Source of the DNA: Tetraselmis striata
Lineage: Eukaryota > Chlorophyta > Chlorodendrophyceae > Chlorodendrales > Chlorodendraceae
Direction: 5' to 3'
NCBI GenBank assembly: GCA_006384855.1
Contig: VCJN01000285.1
Span: forward strand, 310,001-374,000
DNA length: 64,000 nt
The notes under the pieces are model-generated. The model worked only from the letters and a program-made list of their open reading frames with translations. It was not told the origin of the DNA and searched no databases. This document shows, piece by piece, positions 12,059 to 24,197 of the stretch. The stretch's first letter is position 1. Each line of letters begins with the position of its first letter. The position numbers and the translations under genes were made by a program.

Positions 12059-12469
12059 CTGCGACAACAGTCCACCGCTTCGGATCAGTGAAAGCAGGGC
12101 GTTCACACCGTTCATCACATGAAGCAATTAGCGAGCAAGTACGGCACGTCGGCATTGTCAATATATGTAATGACAATATTGGCGGATAGCACGCAAATTG
12201 ATCATCTTCAACAGCAGTTTGACTGAAGAGTTTGTCGTTAGGTGTATAGCGTGGACATTGACATTTTCTACCTTAAGATGGTAATAACCCATTCGCGAGT
12301 ATATGCCCGGCATGTTAACAGCTGACGGAGACAGAACACTCGCTGCATGAACTCTCGTGTTTCTATGATCTACATCAACAGAGCTTCATATTTGCTGTAG
12401 GAACTCGTACGAAATTCACATATAAAATTGACTCGAGTGAGTTAATTCCTCAATGACTTCAGAGGATAT

Positions 12470-12571
12470 TATGTGTGTGTGTGTGTGTGTGTGTGTGTCT
12501 GTGTCTGTGTCTGTGTCTGTGTCTGTGTCTGTGTCTGTGTCTGTGTCTGTGTGTGTGTCTGTGTGTCTGTG
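12470..12571. repeat. GT / TGTGTC microsatellite
   Basis: A GT run of about 27 bases passes into about nine copies of TGTGTC, then a mixed GT/GTCT tail. It lies about 30 bp beyond the subtilase stop codon, so probably in its 3' UTR or terminator region. Confidence 0.9.
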
Positions 12572-12602
12572 CGCGCGCCATGCGATGACAAACTGCTAGA
12601 CA

Positions 12603-15600
12603 CTATGCAGCACTGGACGAGCATTGGCTCCCGTACGTGCAGTGCTCCGGGGAGTCGACCTCCGACGCGGGCACGCCGCAGGCCTCCACAACGGTATACA
12701 TATCGCCGTCGGGGTCGCACTCCAGCATCTCCACCTCCTCGGGCTGACTGCACGCGCAGGTGGTTGCAGCGCAGGCGCGGTGGCGCGGAAACTGCACGCA
12801 CATAGCAAGGTGGGGGGGGGGGGGGGGGGGGATGAGTATTGGCATGAGAACGCATACAAAAGGCTCCCTGCCAATAATACATCACATGATGTCCAGGCAC
12901 GATACAGTAGCGCCGCCGATCGTGATCCGGGAGCATGCGTACCGCTGGGCTGTTGTATACTTTGCCGTCGTACTCGACAGTTTTACTGCCGCAGATGGGG
13001 CCTGGCGGCGGGCAGTGCTGGTCAGGGTCCAGGTCCCACGGCCCCCACTGCGCCTCCCTCATCGCCGGGTCGTCGTCGCAGCGCGGCAACGCCGGGCCGT
13101 CGAGCGCCAGCACCTCGTCGCCGACGAAGAGCAGCAGGTTGCCGGGGTTGATGGTCTCCGAGTCGTCCTCCGGGTGCAGCCCGGCTTTGGTAGCGTCCCT
13201 CAGATACGCCTGCCAGGCCTCCGAGGTCAACCCCATCTCCTCGTACCCGGCCAGCTTGTTGTCGACGCCGGTGATGAGCCCGGTCGAGGCGGCTTGGTAG
13301 ATGAACTTCTGGACGTCCCTCGGGGAGGCGTCCTTGTGGGCCTGCGCAGTCACAACAACCGTGTGATAAAAGCGTAACTGTAGCAACGTATAAGCACGGA
13401 GAAAATAAGCACTCGACGAGTCCCACAGTCTCTTTGAGCACGACTGAAAGGGAGGACGGAGGGGGGGGGGGGGGGGGGGGGGCAGGGGGTCGCGATTTCT
13501 CGATGTTCGGGAACGGGGGAAAAAGGCCTTGGATCGTCGGTAAATAGCACAAGCTGCTGGAGGCCCCGATCGATTTGCACGCCAGCAGGCAGCTCTGCCT
13601 GTTGTTTTTGCGGTCGTAGCCAAGTGACCGACATCACATCGGAGTGGCTACTACAGTAGAGCTGGTCAGCGAGGGGACGCACCTCCAGGAAGAGCGCAGC
13701 CGCACCAGTGACAAAGGGCGCCGCGAGGCTGGTGCCGCTGTTGTACAGATAATCGGTGTTGTTGTCGTGCCTTGATGAGCGGATGCCGGTGCCGGGCGCG
13801 TAGATTTGGACGCAGGCGCCCCAGTTGGAGTAGACGGCCTGCATGTCCAATGTACGGCAGGGAGCTCAGCGGAGGGCGTCCCAAAACTTCCGTCATGTTC
13901 GACCGAGTGTTTCAGGCCGGTCTCGCGAGCAGCAGTTGTCCCAATCGAGAAATATACCAGCAAACTTTCACGATCGACCGCTTGTCGACAAGATGTGGGA
14001 AGCGATAGCCGCAGAAAAGGACGGGGGAGGTGCCTGCCTTCGTGTCGTCCACATTAGAGGCGCCTACAGTGATGGCCCTGGCCTGCGCGGCGGGTGAGTA
14101 GCGGCAGGCGTCCTGGTCGTCATTGCCCGCGGCGGCCACCACGACCAGGCCGTCGCTCACCATCGTGTTCACCGCCACCTCCCACGACGCCGATTCCACC
14201 GACTTTAGCGACAGGTTGACCACGCCACGCGGCTTCGGCTGCCCGGCTGCGCGGCCTGCGCGCCTCCACCTTAGGTTTTGCTGTGCACAGCAATTGCGTC
14301 GCATTGGGAATGAGCCGGGAGCGGGACAGTGGGGGGGGGGGGGGGGGGGGATATCAGCAGAGGCGGAGAGTGGTGTTGGTATGATAGCCCTGGGGTTATG
14401 AAGCTTGCTGGTACAGATTCACCCGCAGGCACCGAAGCAGTCTCGGCGACTCACAGCTCTCCAGTGCGCCAGCGCCATGCGGATGCCCCGGAAGGCGTAT
14501 TGATCCGAACTGCTTTTGCTTCCGAGCACCTTGATGGCATGCAGCGTGCAGCCGGGCGCCACGCCCGTTGTGCGGCCTGTCATCACAGCGCCGCTCAGCT
14601 CAGTTGCGCTCGCCAAGCCAGCACCATCGCCACACAGCACTGCCGCTACTCGTCTAAAGCGTGCTGAGGGCCCCGGGCTTGTCTCAGCAATGCACAGCAT
14701 TCTGATGGGCGGGCTACAGCTAAGCAATGTCTGCTGAACGTATTGTACTGATGCCCATCAGCAATCACTACGAATCAAGCATATTCTCTTCCAGGTATGG
14801 ATCATCGAAGCTGCTGCGCCATAGCCAGGATATACCTCACCTGCAATGATGCCGGCGACGTGGGTCCCATGGCCGGTTTCATCAGTCTGTCCGCGCCTGT
14901 TGTTGATTGCGTCCCACTTGAAGGAGTCTTCCACCCAGTCACTGAACGAATCGCACAGCATCGGGGCGGTGAGCGTACCGACAAAACAGATGTAAAGGCA
15001 GCGGCCTTGGGGGAAACGGTAGATATGCGAGGGATGCATGCAAGAGGAGATAAGGGTGGAGGAGCTCAAGTTGCTCAGGCGCCTGCAGTACCTGTCGCGA
15101 AACTCGTTGTGGTCGAGGTTGATGCCGCTGTCCAGCACGTAGCAGTGCACCCCCGCCCCCGTCAGCGCGTGCTCGTCGTCCACAACGCTGTAGTTCAGTC
15201 CCCGGCTGCACGTTACAAGGGAGGGGGAGCAACACGATAAGGGTTCAGCCCATCAACCCAACTGCATTAAACTATATTATGATTATATTCTATGTTGCCC
15301 TCAAAAAACCACCTGCAGGTCTTTGTAAGTTTCTCTCTTTATTGTCAATATATTCTTAATATTATACAATGACATCATATTTCTTATTATTATAGCATGG
15401 ATTACATGTGCACACACGCCCACTGGCATACACATCCTACTATTTATCTACAGTTGGTTGGTTGGTTTGGGAGGGAGGAGGGAGGGGGGGTAGCGGGGGG
15501 CAGCGGACCTGTTGAAGATGCGGGCAAGGCCCCAGTTGGGCTGCTCCTGGCCGAGGGAGGGCTGCCCCACCCTGTAGGAGGCAAAGACACGGCTTGCGCA

Positions 15601-17065
15601 GTGCGGTACGGGGCATGGGCTGAGCTGGCGGCTGCCGCCAAAGCTGATGGGGCACACGGGGACGCCGTCCGGCCGGATCTTGCGGCAGCCGACGCGCACG
15701 CGCAGCCCGTACTGCGCCATCTCCTCGTCCGTCCATTCAAGGCAATCCCGGCGCCGGCTCGTCGCCACAGGGCCGCTGCAGGACAAGAACAGAGCCCGGC
15801 TCAGCCGCCTCGCAAAAGCTCAGCCCCACCCCCAGACTCTAAATATCAAATCTAACCAAAAGCGGGTCATTCCGCTCAGGGGGCATGGACGTCCGTCAAG
15901 CCATGTTTGCCATACTGGGAGGAGTAGGAGGAGAGGGGGGGGGGGGGGGGAGGGGGCTTACATGTAGGTTCGGTTGCGGGCGTGGCACTCCTTGTCAATG
16001 TTGGGGCCGAGGGAACTCATCACCGCAGACAGAGTGTCGTCGCCAGAGCCCTCATTGCCGGCGCCGTCCGCCTCCAGCAGCCCGCGCCCAGCGGCGCGCT
16101 CGATGGGGTCCGCCGACAGCTGCTGGCGCAGCGCCTCCCGCATGTGGCGCCCCTTGTGCGTGGACATCACCAGCTCCCGCAGCTGCCGGCGGCGCGCGTG
16201 CTGGTGAGGGTCCGCGTGGTGCGCGGGCACGCGCTGCACCGAGGGCGACGACGTTGAGTAGAGCTTGTTGACCTGCTTGATGCCTGGTGTTGGGGGGGGG
16301 GGGGGGGGAGGGGCAGTAGGGGATGGAGCGGCAGGTGGTGGTGAGCGAGGGCTCAGGGCAGGGAAAGCCACAGCTTGCGCATGGCTCCCAACGGATACGG
16401 ATATTTCAAACGCTATTTTCGAGTACCCTTCCAGAGTTGAAGCCCATTCATACCAGGCATCACAATGGTTGTGCAAGACGCGGGCGGGTGAGTGGGTGGC
16501 CAAGGGCGGAGGCTTTACCTAGCTGCTGCATGAGGGCGTCCTGCTCCGGCAGGTCCGGGTCGCTGCCCTTTGGCGCTCCCGGTGCCTCCAGGCGCGCCAG
16601 CAGCGCCGTCAGCCCCTCCTCCGTGATGTCCAGCTCGAAAGAGTTAAATTGCACCGCCACCTGCGACGCGCGGAGCCCTCTTCTTCAGCTGTGTAATCGA
16701 AGTTCCTGCCCTCCAATAGCGTGAGCACATGATGCGCCATCGCCACCCACCTCCACGGCACAGCTGCCGCCGTCCCTCTCAACGTTCTCTCCATTCTGCG
16801 CCGCCAATACGGCGAGCAGCTCCGCGTGCGCGTCCGCCTCGTCCAGGCAGGTGCAGCGCCCGCCGTGCAAGGCCACGAGGTCACAAAACTGGTCAAACGC
16901 CGCCTGGGGGGGCGAGCCCGAGTGCAGCAGCACCATCCAGGAAGTGGGCCGGCCGCGCTGCAGCGACGCCAGGGGGTTGCGGCGACTGGGGGGCAGCGAT
17001 GGTGGAAGAAGGGGGCGGCACACGTGAGTCCCGGGACAATGCTGCCGCAGCAGATAGTTGTACAT
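12603..17065 (-). CDS. Subtilisin-like serine protease (S8, proteinase-K type) with I9 propeptide
   Basis: Secreted-type endopeptidase. Minus-strand exons joined in phase: about 16960-16751, 16660-16519, 16283-15962, 15775-15509, 15205-15092, 14941-14841, 14576-14455, 14238-14038, 13838-13683, 13341-12961 and 12791-12603. The first two give an inhibitor-I9 propeptide (TSWMVLLHSG ... FNSFELDITEEGLTALLARL). EQPNWGLARIFN precedes the catalytic domain. All four catalytic residues are present: Asp in CYVLDSGINLDHNEF, His in GHGTHVAGIIAG, oxyanion Asn in VVAAAGNDDQDAC, and Ser in NSGTSLAAPFVTGAAALFLE. A basic linker plus a Cys-rich segment (CRKIRPDGVPVCPISFGG) sits between propeptide and catalytic domain, and the ~190-residue tail is Cys-rich. 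One intron (14037-13839) has a GC donor. The start codon is unresolved: 17065 is an in-frame ATG, but an upstream signal-peptide exon is likely. The donor at 12961 is one of several possible. Confidence 0.9.
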
Positions 17066-17257
17066 GGGTGCGGTATAACAGACTGGATGTGTGTAAAGCC
17101 AACATTGGGTAGGACATTGGGTTGCGATTGGGGTTGTATGGTCAATATCCGTCAGCTACCTTACTTGCGGCAGTTTCAATCCGCTTTTCATTTAGACAAG
17201 CGAAAAAATAAATGGGGACCAATGCACCCGTAAGAACTTCTTTTTAAAAGCCTCAGA

Positions 17258-17405
17258 TTGGGCTTGCATGCAACCTGCAAGATCATTCGCTATAGTTCCG
17301 CTCAAGGTTTGTCTAAATTTGACCTCTCACAGGCAGGGCAGGCTCTCATCCGCAGTGTTCTTATTACCGCGCCGGCGCCCGTATTCATGTTACGTATATG
17401 CAGGT
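17258..17405 (+). repeat. Dispersed repeat, copy B (~150 bp)
   Basis: Same-orientation partner of 1853-2015, located between the subtilase 5' end and the EF-hand gene stop. See copy A for the shared blocks. Confidence 0.65.
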
Positions 17406-17477
17406 TTACTCACATATACACGCCGTGAGCGATGATCAGGGGTGAAGGGGGGGGGTAAGGAGGGGAAAGGGAGCTCC

Positions 17478-19530
17478 TTACACTTGCGGGGACAGATCCT
17501 CCACCACCACCTGACGCAGCTCGGCCTCCATCTCCTTGCGCGCGTTTGTCGCCTCCACCGCGCTCGCATGCTGCGTGGAGCCCAACTCCTCTTCCTCCGA
17601 GCCGGGCTCCCCGTCGCTCAGCGCGCGCTCGCGCTGCTCCTGCCCGCTCACGTCGTCGCCAGTGGCGCTGAGCGAGCGCTTCAGGTTGCTCGAGGTGAAT
17701 ATCTGCCGTGTTGCCGGGCAGCGGTCAGCTCCCACCCGCCGCCTGGTGAGGCAGGGGACGCGGGAACAGGGGCAGGGGCAGGGGCGGGGAGTGCACCCGC
17801 AGCAGCTCCACCCTGGCCGCCGGTGCCTCGGCCGCAGCGCTTCCGCGCGCGCCGAAAGACGACACGTCCGCAAACGTGAAGATGGGCGACTCGTCCAGCG
17901 CGAGGATGAGGCGGAGGCCCAGCTGCGTGCTGCCAAGCTCCGCGCGGTTGGCCGACAGCTGCGCGGAGACGGACAGCGGACGGGGGTCGGGGGTCCGGAT
18001 GGCTGAAGAGCAGGCTAGGCCAGTTGAGGAGGAGGAGGGGGGGGGGGGGGGGGGGGCAACGCACCACCATGAAGTCGACCGGGAAGGTGTAGGCGCGCTC
18101 GTCGCTGAGACTGACGCCAATTGCCTCCGGCTTGATAGCGAAATGGTTGCGCGTGCTGTTCCTGGCCCCGCCTCTCAGCGCGGCGTACGTGCTGCGGTCC
18201 GCCACCACCTGCGCCGTCACGGGGGGAGGAGGGCGGGTTGACCCAGCACCCAGCTCAGCAACCGCGGGGCAATGAGGAGGCACTGGAGGCGGCACGCGAC
18301 AGTGGGCAGCGGGCGCAGGAAGGCCGTCGCGCCCTTCCTGCCTTCCGTGCCGTGGGTCCTCCTCGCACCTCAAATACCTCCGATACCTTGCCGGTGGAGA
18401 CAAGGTTGCCCTCGTAGCCCACGGCGGTCATCTGCCCATCCGCGCCGACTGTAGTTTCCTGTGGATTGATGACATTGTCCAAGAGGGGATCAGCACCGAG
18501 GCGAAGGGAGGGAGGGGGGGGGGGCGCAGGGGGCTGGGGCGAGGCTAAGTGAGGCGGTGCGGCTCGGCCTCCTCACCTGCGTGAGCTTGACGACAGCCCA
18601 CCCGAGGCCCATGTTGGCGGCCAGCACCACCATCGCAACCAGCGCCAGCACGATAGACAGCTTGACGGCCCAGCGCAGCTGCTTGCGCGCCCGCACGTAC
18701 ATGTCGATGGCCTGGCAGCACGGAAGGGGGTGGGGGGGTATCGGCAGCAGCATGGGGTCAATGGTACCCGCTACCAAGCCTGAGGGTGGGATGAGATGAT
18801 GGGCAGTAAAGGAGGGGGGTGCTGTGGCCAGTGCAGGGGAGGGGGTGTTACCCGTCCAAATTCGTCCGCGCTGACTTCGCCGTCGCCGTCGTCGTCCAGC
18901 GCCGCAAGCTCCTTCTGCAGGCGCTCTGGGAAGGTGGACAGCTTGTAGCTGGTCTGCGCTTGCTGCACCGACCGGTACAGCTCCGCCGCCTTGAGCATCT
19001 CCCCCACGTCCAGCTCCCCGTTGCGGTCGGTGTCAAACACGGCCAGGCTGCGGCGCAGCTCCTCCGGTAGCGAGCTGATGTCCATGCTGGCGGGGATCTC
19101 CGCGCCGCCGCCCACCAGGGCGTCGTTGCCCTCGTGGGGGACGGCCACGAGGGAGACCGTGTTTCGCGGGCCGAGGCACCGGCCCGGGGTGCCGCCATCC
19201 ATACTGCTTCGGATCGTCGAGCGAGGCACGCAGTGCGGCAGCAGAATCTCGGGCGAGGACTGCGTGTTGGGATCCTCCTCCTCGCTGTCAATACCAGCCA
19301 GGCCATGCTGTATTTGCATGGAAACAAGCGAGTAGCGGCGCGTCGGTAGGCGGGCCGCTTGCCCCATTATGGGCGGCAGCTGCCCCGGCGCATCGGCCAC
19401 GCGCAGCTGCGACATAGGGATTTCTGCGCTGCCGACACCGCCATTTCCCCCGCTGAAAGAAGCGTTGCTGCCGCTCTCCGAAGGGCGCAAGCTGCGTGTG
19501 AAGGTCAGCGCCGGCCCGGTGTGCTGAGGC
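17478..19530 (-). CDS. EF-hand calcium-binding protein with one transmembrane segment
   Basis: Minus-strand exons 19530-18852, 18711-18577, 18458-18369, 18208-18065, 17958-17797 and 17702-17478 join in phase and end at TAA, giving at least 478 residues. A Ser-rich, low-complexity N-terminal region is followed by two EF-hand loops, DTDRNGELDVGE and DDDGDGEVSADE, which carry Asp/Asn/Glu at the expected Ca2+-ligand positions. A hydrophobic helix follows (LSIVLALVAMVVLAANMGLG), preceded by basic residues (RARKQLRW). The remaining ~270 residues (with YTFPVDFMVV and LALDESPIFTFADVSSFG) match no family I know and end in an acidic/charged tail. A Ca2+-responsive membrane protein is the likely role, with EF-hands probably cytosolic by the positive-inside rule. 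The start is unresolved: the first listed exon begins at an acceptor in phase; an ATG at 19626 lies in another frame. Confidence 0.8.
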
Positions 19531-20834
19531 CTGTGGCGGAGTGTAGTGGCGGTCAGCTGCGCGGAGGGTCTGCATGTGGGGAGGGGAAGCTGGAGGGGAA
19601 GAGGCGGATACTGCTTTGCTTCCCATGTTGACTAAGCTAGGTAGTCACATCGATGTTGAAAGGCAAAGCGCGGTAAAGGAGTGGGCGTTAATGGAGCGGG
19701 TCGCCACCTTCGACTCTGCAAGGTCGTGAGAGAGCACAAAGGAGGCCCGGGGAGAGGGGGGAGGGGGGGGGGAGGGGGCGGGGTGCAGAACGAGGGGGAG
19801 GGGGGAATCCGATATCGTACGCTCGACGCTCGACCAGCGGAAGGGGCAAAGGTGACGGGGTCCAACCCAGGCTTCAGGCCACGCTGCGCACGGCTGCCTA
19901 CAGGTACCAGGTAGGTTGGGCAGAGGAAGGTCGGAGGGAAGGGGGGGGGGGGGGAGGGGGGGGGGGGGGAGGGGGGGGGGAGTCGACACGCAACGGGCAA
20001 CACGCACATGTTGAATTTCTTGCTTGCCCTTGCCTGCTGTTCGTTCGGTGTACTCGTCGTACAGGTAGTCGCTAGTCGTGAAAGTAGTAGTTAGTACTGA
20101 TACCTGTACTGTCGCTTTACGTCGCCCGCCGCCGCCTGTCTTATCGGTAGCCTGGAGATATTGATCTTTAGGTACTGTGTAGGCGTCTTCTTACTGCAAT
20201 TTGACAATTACTTGTACTGGTGACATCCGGCTTCGCCCGCCTCCGGCCTTCCGTTCTGCTGCCTGAGGTCCCTGGCGTTGCTGCGCAGCACCGCCCGACC
20301 CAGCCATGCAGGAGCTCTGTGCTCAGCATCGGAGCTGCTGCTGCATGGCGCTGGCCCCCGGGAGCAAACCACGAGCGCAGCTCCAACGGTGGAGTTGTGT
20401 CGACGCACAACTGTCGTAAAACAAACTACTGGTACTGTACGGGTAGCGTGCACCGGACGAATACAGCTGGCCCCGCGAGACCGCCGCCCACGACACCGCC
20501 GCTAGGGCGGAACTCGACTTGCTCGGCGCGTCGGTGATTGCTGTGGGCCACTCCCGAAGCCCCAGTTATAGTCGTTGCTTAGCCAGGGGCAAAGTTCAGG
20601 CGCAGGAGGTTTGGCATAGGTTCCCGGGGTGGCCGCGGTACGTATGGGAGTCGCGGGCTGATGTTGCTTCAGCGCAGCAGTAGGAAGCGCACGGGCCCTT
20701 GCCCGACCTCACCTGCTGCACACCATACCCGTACTCGCGTCGCCGTACGCGCCGCGTGCGAACTATTACTGTAGCATCATATGCCCATATATAAATAAAT
20801 CCTCACGTGCTTTCTTTCTGGGCGCATCGATATA
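19531..20834. other. Non-coding interval with long interrupted G runs
   Basis: It holds the probable 5' end and upstream region of the EF-hand gene. Two clusters of interrupted G runs lie at about 19758-19803 and 19940-19980. No other gene or repeat partner was seen. Confidence 0.5.
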
Positions 20835-22194
20835 CACCCCTGCACATAAGTTTGGGGTCCCATTTCGGCAGTCTCAAGACTTCAGAAGTCTACGGTACCT
20901 GAACGTAGCGTATATGAGATGAAACCCTGGAATCTCATATTATTGGAGGGTTTTATAAAACCTGCATGACGAGTGGCTCAAACCGAAGGTTAAAGACGCT
21001 TGACTACGGTGTCACGCTGCACTTGGTGCGTGGCTGGGCGTCGCCTGCAACTGCACCAAAACCAGGGTCGATATCACGCACACGCCGACGCGCGTGAATA
21101 GACAACCAAACGGTGGGATGGCCATGAACGCGTGAGGAAACACATTGGCGAGGGGCTCGGGTGCATTTGGTTGGGGTGCAGCCGTGTGGGCGGCGGCTAG
21201 ATAGTACATGTCGCGTTGGGATACTGGCATGGCATCAGTGCCGGCCACGCTCAGCAACACCCCCTTGGCTTTAAAACGCTATAACTTCTCAGGGTTTGCT
21301 CAGAAAATTGTTTTTAAAATACCACGCGATTGCTCGCTCAAATCTGCGTCGAGAACAGTCCTCTAAAATCAAAAAATCGGTTTTTGGGGGCCCCGGAAAA
21401 ATATCCCCAAAGATGATCATCCAAGTTGCCCCTCACTGCCTCATGTGCCCACCCATGTCAGGCGCGTGGCTTTGCGCCAAGTGCGTGTCTAAGCCCCATA
21501 CTCGGCTGTGCGAGAGCGTTATGTGTGTGGATGACCACGGACCACCAACACTTGGCATGTGCCGTCTCCTAGCGATAGACACATCTACCAGCCAAAATGC
21601 AATTTTCCACTGCATTTTTCAAGGAATCTCATATTAATTAAAGTCCACGCCCCTACCGCGCCACCCCGCCCACGAAACGGTGCAACTGGCATTCCACCAC
21701 GCGTCCCCATAGTAGAGCATCGCCCTACGCCAAGAGGGCCATCGAGCGCCTCTCCTACGTGCGATCGCCACAGAAACAGCAGCATTTTCACCCCAAAACT
21801 GGTCCCCACGGTGGCCATTTTGTCGTTGGGGTGTCACGTCGTGCCTATAGCGACATGCTTTCAGTGGCCTACACGCACGGTGTGTGCAACTTAGGCCAAG
21901 GGGCGTATTCACCGAGTTTGGTGCGACGAGTGCCGCTATTTCCATAGGTTTGGACGGTTGGCGCAACCCACACTTTTCCGGCGCCAACGCATCATGCACC
22001 GATTTCTCGTCTTTAAAAGGGCGCCCACAAATGGTCGTGTTGTCGCGCGGGTGGGTATAAAGCGCACAATAATAGGCGTCCGCCCGAACTATTCCCACTG
22101 TAGTTAGCATGTATGCACATGCAGCCGGCGTTATCCTCGCCCATGCATGCCCTTTGCGGTCGAAAATCCTGACCCGGACTAATGTGGAGGGGTG
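20835..22194. mobile_element. Non-autonomous Tc1/mariner-type element (1,360 bp)
   Basis: The left end CACCCCTGCACATAAGTTTG and right end CTAATGTGGAGGGGTG are imperfect terminal inverted repeats, flanked by TA on both sides (20833-20834 and 22195-22196), the Tc1/mariner target duplication. The inside has no transposase. It is a diverged relative, in opposite orientation, of the 1,347-bp units at 38337-39683 and 41017-42363: the reverse complement of 21250-21300 matches 39205-39260 (CCCTGAG..., TATA.GCGTTT.AA, GGGGGTGT). It is older than those units, judging by divergence. Confidence 0.8.
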
Positions 22195-22374
22195 TAGAAA
22201 CCAAGATAAGCGACTTTGGAGATATATTTCACAGCAAGTTTCGGCAAGTAAGGGCGGAGGGACGAAGGATGAGGGGGCGCAGGCACATATCGTCGAAACG
22301 ATGCTCTGGTTCCATTACAAACTTTTGAGAGGGGCCAAAAAGCCTAGGATGTAGACCCGCGAAATTGAACTTAG

Positions 22375-23735
22375 TGAGGGGAGGGTGGGCGTGCCTGTCG
22401 CGGCGCGACCCCATGGTGGGTGCGCCGCGGCAAAGGAAGATGGGGACAGACAATTCCCCTGGTGCTTTTAAGCACACGACGAAGAAGCATGCGGGAGCAG
22501 CGCTACCCGGGAGGGCTGCGTCGGGAACCGCGCGTGGGTGGTGCCGTATGGGAGTACGGCGACTTCCGCCGGACGATGAAATTGCCGAGGGGCGCTGCTG
22601 GGTCGACGCAGATCTTTGGGCGGTACGGGCATATTCGCACAGTATTGGCGCCGTACCGCGCCTGCTAAGCAGACAAGGGTGCAGTAGTAGTGGCGGCATG
22701 ATGACGTCGACCAACTGTGTGCCCGGGGCTGCGAAAGCACCCAAGGCACGACGTGCGGCGGCGGTCCGTTGGCGCCGGTCAGTTGCGTGCCCGGGCCGTG
22801 ATAGCGACCGTGGGGCACAAGATGCCGTGACGGCCCGCTGGCGCCGACCAGCTGCGTGCCCATACCACGATAACCGCCGCTACACCGTGGGACACACGGA
22901 GTAGCGGCGGTTGGATGGTGCCGGGCGGCCGGCCAGCTGTGCGTAGTGACGGCCCGATGGCGCCAGCCGACTGCGCGGGTGCCCGGAGGCGGCATACAGT
23001 GGTGGCCGGTTGGCGCCGACCAGCGGTGTTCATGAGGCTGCGAGGGGCAGCCCGGTTGTGGCGCGGAGTAGCGCGTTGAAGCTGCAGGTCCCACTGCCGT
23101 ACGAATCTTTCCTGCCCGAAAATGTCGATCTTGTTCACCGGCGAGCCGGCTGGCAGCATGGGGGGCTCTTGTGTTGCGAGGCGTGAAGAGCATCTCCTCC
23201 AAACCAGTCAAACGCTTGTCCGTGTGGGACACTCGTTGTCGGCGCGAAGAGCCGGCGCACGGTGCCCTCTAGACGATCGTCGACCGCTTCCCGGCCAGCG
23301 AGATATGTCCTCGAGTTGGGCGCGGGGCAGCACTTTTGATGGCTTGTAAAACCAAAGACCTTGCATGTCACGAAGACACGAGCTCCGTCGCGGCGTGGTG
23401 GGTGCGCCGTGACAAAGGAAGATGGGGAAAGGCAAGCCCCTTGGTGCTTTCAAGCACACGACGAAGCAACATACGGGAGCAGCCCTACCGAGGATGGCTG
23501 CGTCGGGAACCGCGCGTGGGTGGTGCCGTACATGATTCCGGCGACTGCGCTTCCGCCGGACGTTGAAATTGCCGAGGGGCTGGTGGGTCGACGCAGCTCC
23601 TCGAGGGGCTGCGGGGTTGATGCAGCTCTTCGGGCGCGGTACCGGCATACAAGCACCGGACATATACTAGCACCGTATCGGCCCCGTGCCGCGCCTGCTA
23701 AGTAGACAAGGGAAAGGAAACCCCAACTACGAGTA
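22375..23735. repeat. Mosaic repeat locus X1: R module, minisatellite, U module, R module
   Basis: The R module occurs twice here (about 22385-22685 and 23385-23735) in direct orientation and again at about 36205-36560. Shared blocks include CGTCGGGAACCGCGCGT.GG, GGTGGTGCCGTA, CTTCCGCCGGACG and CGCGCCTGCTAAG.AGACAAGGG. Between the two R copies lie about five ~60-bp minisatellite units and a U module (about 22990-23385) that also occurs at about 35830-36200. The R copies could be LTR-like ends of an element whose body is minisatellite plus U. No recognisable protein is encoded. Confidence 0.7.
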
Positions 23736-24197
23736 GTTAACAGAACGGTCCGCTTTGCCGAAACATTCTAGCTCTAATAACATGCTGTTCTGACCTTCAG
23801 GAATTTGCAGGCAAAGAAGACCACAAAGAGGGAGGGGTGGGCGGGCTGTGGTGCGCTCGATGGAGCGTGCCACAGCAAAGGAGAGTAGACCGGTCGGCCA
23901 CCGTTAAGACATGTGACGGTCCTGGCCGGTGGCGCCCGCCGCCATGCAGGGGCCGACCAAGAGCGGAGGATCATGGGTGCGGCAGCCGCCCTTGGGACAC
24001 CATCCCCATCTCCACGTGGTGGGCCTTGGTTACCCCTAGAATCCGTACCCGGCTGGGCGCGGTAGGGGGTTGAGCGGGGTGGTCGGCTGTCACGTATCTT
24101 CGGATCTCGCGACGGCCGGGGAGCCCTACGGGGGCTTGTCAAAGAATACTCGTAGTGCCGGTAGCGCATGTTGGCGCGCCGTTGTGAGCAATCGCCA
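23736..24197. other. Non-coding interval, nothing recognised
   Basis: No gene or repeat partner noticed. Confidence 0.4.

Noticed and set aside
12469..13623. A 384-residue minus-strand frame ending in TQTQTH repeats
   Set aside because: It contains the real subtilase exon 13341-12961 but runs through introns, a poly-C tract and the GT microsatellite; the true stop is at 12603 in another frame.
22468..23232. A 254-residue minus-strand reading frame
   Set aside because: Same minisatellite and R/U modules as 34873-36560; repeat-derived.
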